Source of the DNA: Actinomycetota bacterium
GTDB lineage: Bacteria; Actinomycetota; Acidimicrobiia; Acidimicrobiales; Microtrichaceae
DNA length: 5,070 nt
Assembly: GCA_018268735.1 (NCBI GenBank)
Contig: JAFDWA010000161.1
Span: forward strand, 1 to 5,070
Reading direction: 5' to 3'
Shown: positions 1 to 5,070 of the stretch, piece by piece
How the letters are laid out: each line of letters begins with the position of its first letter
How positions within the stretch are numbered: the stretch's first letter is position 1
The notes under the pieces: model-generated
The model's database searches: none
Told to the model about the DNA's origin: nothing
Seen by the model: only the letters and a program-made list of their open reading frames with translations
Position numbers and translations under genes: made by a program

Positions 1-545
1 TGGAGCGGACCTACACGGTGTGCAGCCAAGGCGGTCCGGGCGTCGAGATGTCCCTCAAGCGCTGGGTCCTGAGCCGTGAGCTCGACCGGGTCACGGCGGC
101 TGCCAACGTCCACCTCCAGCAGATGACGGGTCAGCGCTACTCCCTGCGGCGCCGCGGCGAGCGCACCGACGGTCGGAGGGCGTTCGGGCTCGACCTCGAG
201 GTGTTCGACGCGCAGACAGGACGGCCCCGTTCGACGTCGTCGCTGTCGGGTGGCGAGCAGTTCCAGGCATCCCTCGCGCTCGCGCTGGGCCTCGCGGACG
301 TCGTCAGCCACGGTGGTGCCAGCAGCGGCAAGCGCTTCGAGGCGCTGTTCGTCGACGAGGGGTTCGGATCCCTGTCGAGCGAGGCCCTCGACGACGCCAT
401 CGAGACGCTGCACCAGCTCCACGCCACGGGCCGAATGGTCGGCGCGATCACCCACGTCGAAGCGATGAAGCAGCAGCTCCACGTCGGCATCGAGGTCCGC
501 CGACGCGACGACGGCGTCGGTTCGACCCTGCAGGTGCATCCATGA
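1..545 (+). CDS. sbcC: SbcC-type exonuclease subunit (SMC/Rad50-like ATPase), C-terminal part, 5' truncated by window edge
   Basis: This is the C-terminal ATPase lobe of SbcC, the ATPase of the SbcCD (Rad50-Mre11-like) nuclease, which opens hairpins and processes protein-blocked DNA ends. The reading frame is open to the left edge (first whole codon at 3), so the GTG at 18 is internal and the true start lies outside the window. In order I see a helical stretch leaving the coiled coil (VEMSLKRWVLSRELDRV), the ABC signature LSGGEQF (243-263) followed by ASLALALGLADVV, Walker B ALFVDEGFG (342-368, with D354-356 and E357-359), and the switch histidine in AITHV (His codon 453-455). The order and wording are typical of SbcC rather than RecN or SMC. 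The D-loop reads GSLS where most relatives have GSLD or GTLD. Walker A, coiled coil and zinc hook are not in view. The gene ends in an ATGA overlap with recC. The family call is firm; activity cannot be judged from this part. Confidence 0.93.
   Translation, partial: ERTYTVCSQGGPGVEMSLKRWVLSRELDRVTAAANVHLQQMTGQRYSLRRRGERTDGRRAFGLDLEVFDAQTGRPRSTSSLSGGEQFQASLALALGLADVVSHGGASSGKRFEALFVDEGFGSLSSEALDDAIETLHQLHATGRMVGAITHVEAMKQQLHVGIEVRRRDDGVGSTLQVHP
532..536 (+). promoter_or_regulatory. Probable ribosome binding site for recC
   Basis: AGGTG lies 5 bases before the ATG at 542, inside the end of sbcC. It matches part of the extended Shine-Dalgarno consensus AGGAGGTGA. It supports 542 as the recC start and suggests recC can recruit ribosomes as well as receive them by coupling from sbcC. 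A 5-base match in GC-rich coding DNA can occur by chance. Confidence 0.45.
542..545 (+). promoter_or_regulatory. ATGA stop/start overlap, sbcC-recC translational coupling
   Basis: The recC ATG (542-544) overlaps the sbcC TGA (543-545). This 4-base arrangement is a well-known configuration for translational re-initiation, and it places both genes on one transcript. That coupling takes place here is inferred from the arrangement. Confidence 0.8.
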
Positions 546-3500
546 TCGAGATCCACCTCGACGAACGAGCTGATCGCGCGGCGTCGCGCCTGGCAGAGCT
601 CCTCGCGTCCGCTCCGGCCGATCCGATGGCTCCGGAGTGGATCGCGGTGCCCTCCACCGGCATGCGCCGCTGGCTCGACCTGGAGCTGGCCCGGCACCTC
701 GGGGCGAGCAGCCCCGGATCGGGCGACGGCATCTCCGCCAACATCGACTACGCCTTCCCGGGCGCACTCCGCAGCCAGGTCCTCGGCACCGACGACGTCT
801 GGTCGGTGGACCGCCTGGCGTGGGCGGTGCTGGAGGTCGTGCACCACCACCGCGAGGACCCCTTCGTGTCCGACCTGGTCGGCGGCGGCGATCGCTCGGC
901 GCGCTACGCGACCGCCCGACGCGTCGCCGATCTCTTCGACCGGTACCACCTGCACCGACCGGAGATGGTTCGGGCATGGGCGCGCGGCAGCGACCTGGAC
1001 GGTGCCGGCAGGATGCTCGGCGACCACGACCGCTGGCAACCCCACCTGTGGCGGCTGGTTCGTGACCGTCTTCGCAAGCCCGGACCGCCAGAACGCCTTC
1101 CCGGGCTGCTCGAGCGCCTCCGTGCCGGCGAGCTCGACCTCGACCTCCCGCCACGGCTCGTGCTCTTCGGCCTCACCGTCCTTCCGGGCGGACCGTCGTT
1201 CCTCGAGCTCGCCGACGCCGTTGCGCTGCGACGCGACGTCCACCTGTTCCTGCTCGAGCCGTCGACGGCGTCGAACCGGCGCGTCGCAGGGCTCACCCCG
1301 TCGACCGCCGGGGCACGCCTCCGCTCCGAGGATCGCAGCGCGGACCTCGTCCAGCACCCGCTCCTGCGATCCTGGGGTCGCCTCCCCAGAGAGACCGCCA
1401 TCATCGTCAGCGACGTCCGCCGTGACAGCCCGTCCGTCGAACGGACCTCGACGGCAGCTCCGGCCGCTCCGGCCGCTCCGGCAGCTCCGGCAGCTCCGGC
1501 AACCACGCTGCTCGCAGCGCTCCAGGAGGACCTGCGCTCGGATCGTGCACCCGCCGGCGAGCACGTCTTGGACCCCGGCGACGGATCGATCCAGTTCCAC
1601 GCGTGCCACGGCCCGGCCCGCCAGGTCGAGGTGCTGCGCGACGCGCTCCTCCACCTGCTCGCCCGCAGCGACCTCGTGGAGGACGACATCGTGGTGATGT
1701 GCCCCGCACTCGAGCGGTTCGCCCCGCTGATCGAAGCCGGCTTCGGTCCGACGGCAGCCGGTGCTCCCCCGCTCCGGGATGCCGCGCACCTTCCCGCGCT
1801 GCGCTACCGCATCGCGGATCGCTCCATCGGAACCGACAACCACGTGCTCGACGCCACGCGGGCGCTGCTCGAGATGCTCCCCGGCCGCTTCGAGGCACCG
1901 ACGGTGCTCGACTTCCTCGCACGGCCCCCTGTGCGCACCCGGTTCGACCTCGACGACGACGACCTCGCCAGGATCGGCGACTGGGCGGCCGACGGCCGGA
2001 TCCGCTGGGGGCTCGACGCCGATCACCGGAGCGCCTCGGGGGTGCCGGCGGAGATCACGACGAACACGTGGCAGTCAGCCCTCGACCGACTGCTCGTCGG
2101 CGCGGCGATCCACGACGAGGCGCTGGCGGTCGGCGACGTCGTCCCACTCCCCATCGACGACCAGGACGCCGACCTCGCCGGACGCCTCGCCGAGGTCATG
2201 TGGCGGATCGGGCGACAGGTCGACGAGATCACGGTGGCTCGGCCCGTCCGCCGCTGGCTCGAGTGGTTGAACACGACAGCCACGGACCTGTTCGAGGTCG
2301 ACAGCGAACGCTCGTGGCAGATGCGGGCGCTCCGGCGCGTGCTTCGCGACATCGCCGAGACGTCGTCCCTCGACGGACGTCCGATCGACGTCGACATCGA
2401 CTACGCGGACCTCCGAGCGCTGCTCGAGGACCGCCTCCGCGCCGAGTCGGGTCGTCCCGACTTCTTCCGTGGCGGCATCACGGTCACCTCGACCACACCG
2501 TTGCGCTGGGTGCCGTTCCGCGTCGTCGCGCTCCTCGGGATGGACCAGGATGCACTCGGTTCGGGACCCGTCGAGGGCGACGACCTCATCGCCGCAACGC
2601 CGTTCCTCGGCGATCGGGATCAGCGCGCCGACCTCCGCCAGTCGCTGCTCGAGGCGGTCCTCGCCGCTGGAGAGCACCTCATCGTGGTTCGCGACGGACA
2701 TCGCCTCGGTACGAACCAACCGGTGCCCGCACCGGTCGCAGTGGCCGAGCTGCACGACGCCGTCCTCGCGATGCTCCGGCCGGAGGACCACGACGAGGCG
2801 GCCCGTGTCCTGGAGGTGCACCACCCACGCCAGGGCTTCGACGATCGATGCTTCCGCCCCGGAGCGCTGGCCGCACACACCGACGCGCCCTGGAGCTTCG
2901 ATCCGGCGGCGCTCGCGGATGCACGTGCACGCCGCCGCTCCGCCAGCGCGGTGGACCCGGTGTTCCTCGCCGCTCCGCTCCCCACCGAGCCGCTCCCTGA
3001 CCTCACCCTCGCGCAGCTCCACGCATTCCTCCGGAATCCGGTGCGGTGGTTCCTCGAGCGCCGCCTCCGCGTCCGGCTCCCGCAACCCGACGAGGCCCTG
3101 AGCGTCGTGCTCCCGACCACGCTCGGCGGACTCGACCGTTGGCAGGTGGGCGAGCGGCTCCTGCAGCGACTCCTCGACGGTCGGAGCGTCGAGGAGTGGG
3201 TCCGGATCGAGCGTCGCCTCGGTGTGGTGCCGCCAGGGGTCCTCGGCGACGCGGCGATCGAGTCCACCACGACGGCGGCACGAGACCTCGTGGACGAGGC
3301 CACGAGGCTCGGGTTCCGACCCGGGCCCGGCACCCCGGTCCCGATCGACATCACGCTCGACGACGGCGTCCGCATCACCGGCGTCGTCGATGTCCGACTC
3401 GACCCGTCGACCCCCGGTCCGGCACGGATCGGCTTCGCCAAGGGCAAGCCCAGCGACCACGTCGCCGCCTGGTTGGACCTCATGGCGCTCACCGCGACCG

Positions 3501-3915
3501 ACCCGGCGACGCTCTGGCGCTCCGTGTCGGTCCGCAGCGGCCAGACCGCCACGAAGCCTCCCGAGTCGATGTCGCTCACCGTTGTCGGTGACGACCAGAC
3601 AGAGCGCCACGAGACCGCTCTGCGCGCGTTGGACGTCGTCGTCGAGCTCCTGCGACACGGCATGGGAGAACCCCTCCCGATGTTCACGCGGTTGTCCCAC
3701 GGGGTCGCGATCGGTGCGGCTGAACGCTCGATGTGGCTCGACCACGAGGGTCGGGGTGACGCCTCCGACGCCGCGAACTCGGTCGTGTACGGGGCCTACG
3801 ACTACGACGACCTGCTCGCACTCCCGCCACGCGAGGGCGATCCGTCCGGGACCGGCAACCGGGTGTCGCGGTTCGCGCACCGGTTGTGGGACGAGATCCA
3901 CACGAGTGCCACGAC

Positions 3916-3919
<4 letters not shown>
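542..3919 (+). CDS. recC: RecC, gamma subunit of exodeoxyribonuclease V (RecBCD)
   Basis: RecC is the structural, Chi-reading subunit of RecBCD: it splits the duplex with a pin, guides the strands to RecB and RecD, and scans the 3' strand for Chi. The 1125 residues are close to E. coli RecC (about 1122), and the start is fixed by the overlap and an AGGTG upstream. Remembered RecC landmarks appear in the right order: VPSTGMRRWL (36-45, degenerate Walker A region), GISANIDYAFP (63-73), DLFDRYHLHRP (130-140), HPLLRSWGR (272-280), DGSIQFHACHGP (347-358), RYRIADRS (421-428), DWAADGRIRWGLD (480-492), and the PLRWVPFRVVALLGMD block (653-668). A C-terminal nuclease-like domain begins near LAQLHAFLRNPVRWF (823-837). 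This domain keeps D950 and K967 but lacks the central acidic residue, consistent with the inactive nuclease fold of RecC. An (AAP)5 linker sits at 305-319. There is no four-Cys iron-sulfur pattern, which argues against AddB. Confidence 0.96.
1454..1498 (+). repeat. Five tandem 9-bp units inside recC encoding (Ala-Ala-Pro)5
   Basis: Five consecutive in-frame 9-base units of the form GCNGCTCCG run through this stretch: GCAGCTCCG, GCCGCTCCG twice, then GCAGCTCCG twice. They differ only in the third base of the first codon. They encode RecC residues 305-319 and are followed by GCA ACC. In E. coli RecC the aligned place is the linker between the SDL...VD segment and the LLHNIQSDIL helix (here LLAALQEDL), so the repeat probably lengthens a flexible surface linker. 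The near-identity of the units suggests slippage or unequal exchange and possible copy-number variation between strains. Confidence 0.9.

Positions 3920-5070
<1,151 letters not shown>

Noticed and set aside
18..20. GTG as the start of a small 175-residue gene
   Set aside because: The frame is open upstream to the window edge, and the product is only the C-terminal lobe of SbcC, which cannot work without the N-terminal Walker A half.
137..2026. Long antisense open frame (about 629 codons) opposite sbcC and recC
   Set aside because: It is Arg-, Glu- and Val-rich with no recognisable domain, and lies opposite a conserved gene. In GC-rich DNA the complementary frame is often open by chance.
2075..3901. 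Second long antisense open frame (about 608 codons) opposite recC
   Set aside because: The composition is low-complexity (repeated Val, Glu, Arg), no motifs are visible, and the sense strand carries clear RecC blocks throughout.

Overview
The window is entirely protein-coding on the + strand and looks like the middle of one operon for DNA-end processing. Base composition is strongly GC-rich (roughly 70% by eye) and third codon positions are dominated by G and C. The RecB N-terminus (a 'TGPLP' lead-in to the Walker A loop, then TFTRAATAELR) resembles actinobacterial RecB as I remember it. I infer a high-GC actinobacterium, possibly a deep branch such as Acidimicrobiia. The lineage is a guess, because no rRNA or other marker gene is present.

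Layout: (1) Positions 1-545 hold the 3' end of an SbcC-type SMC/ABC ATPase: the C-terminal ATPase lobe with ABC signature, Walker B, D-loop and switch histidine. Its start, N-terminal Walker A lobe, coiled coil and zinc hook lie upstream of the window. (2) Positions 542-3919 hold a complete recC of 1125 codons. (3) Positions 3916-5070 hold the first 385 codons of recB, covering Walker A through helicase motif IV; it runs off the right edge. Both junctions are 4-bp ATGA overlaps, so there is no intergenic DNA, and I see no promoter, terminator, RNA gene, CRISPR array, insertion sequence or attachment site.

How the genes work together: SbcC, with its usual partner SbcD (not in the window), opens hairpins and trims blocked double-strand ends. 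RecB and RecC, with RecD (expected downstream but not seen), form the helicase-nuclease that unwinds and resects blunt ends and responds to Chi. Overlapping genes imply co-transcription and translational coupling of two end-processing machines.

I do not see a wholly new system here. The points worth a second look are the sbcC-recC-recB fusion of operons, changes at remembered Chi-contact positions in RecC, an in-frame (AAP)5 tandem repeat in RecC, the non-canonical D-loop of SbcC, and a compact helicase 1B region in RecB.
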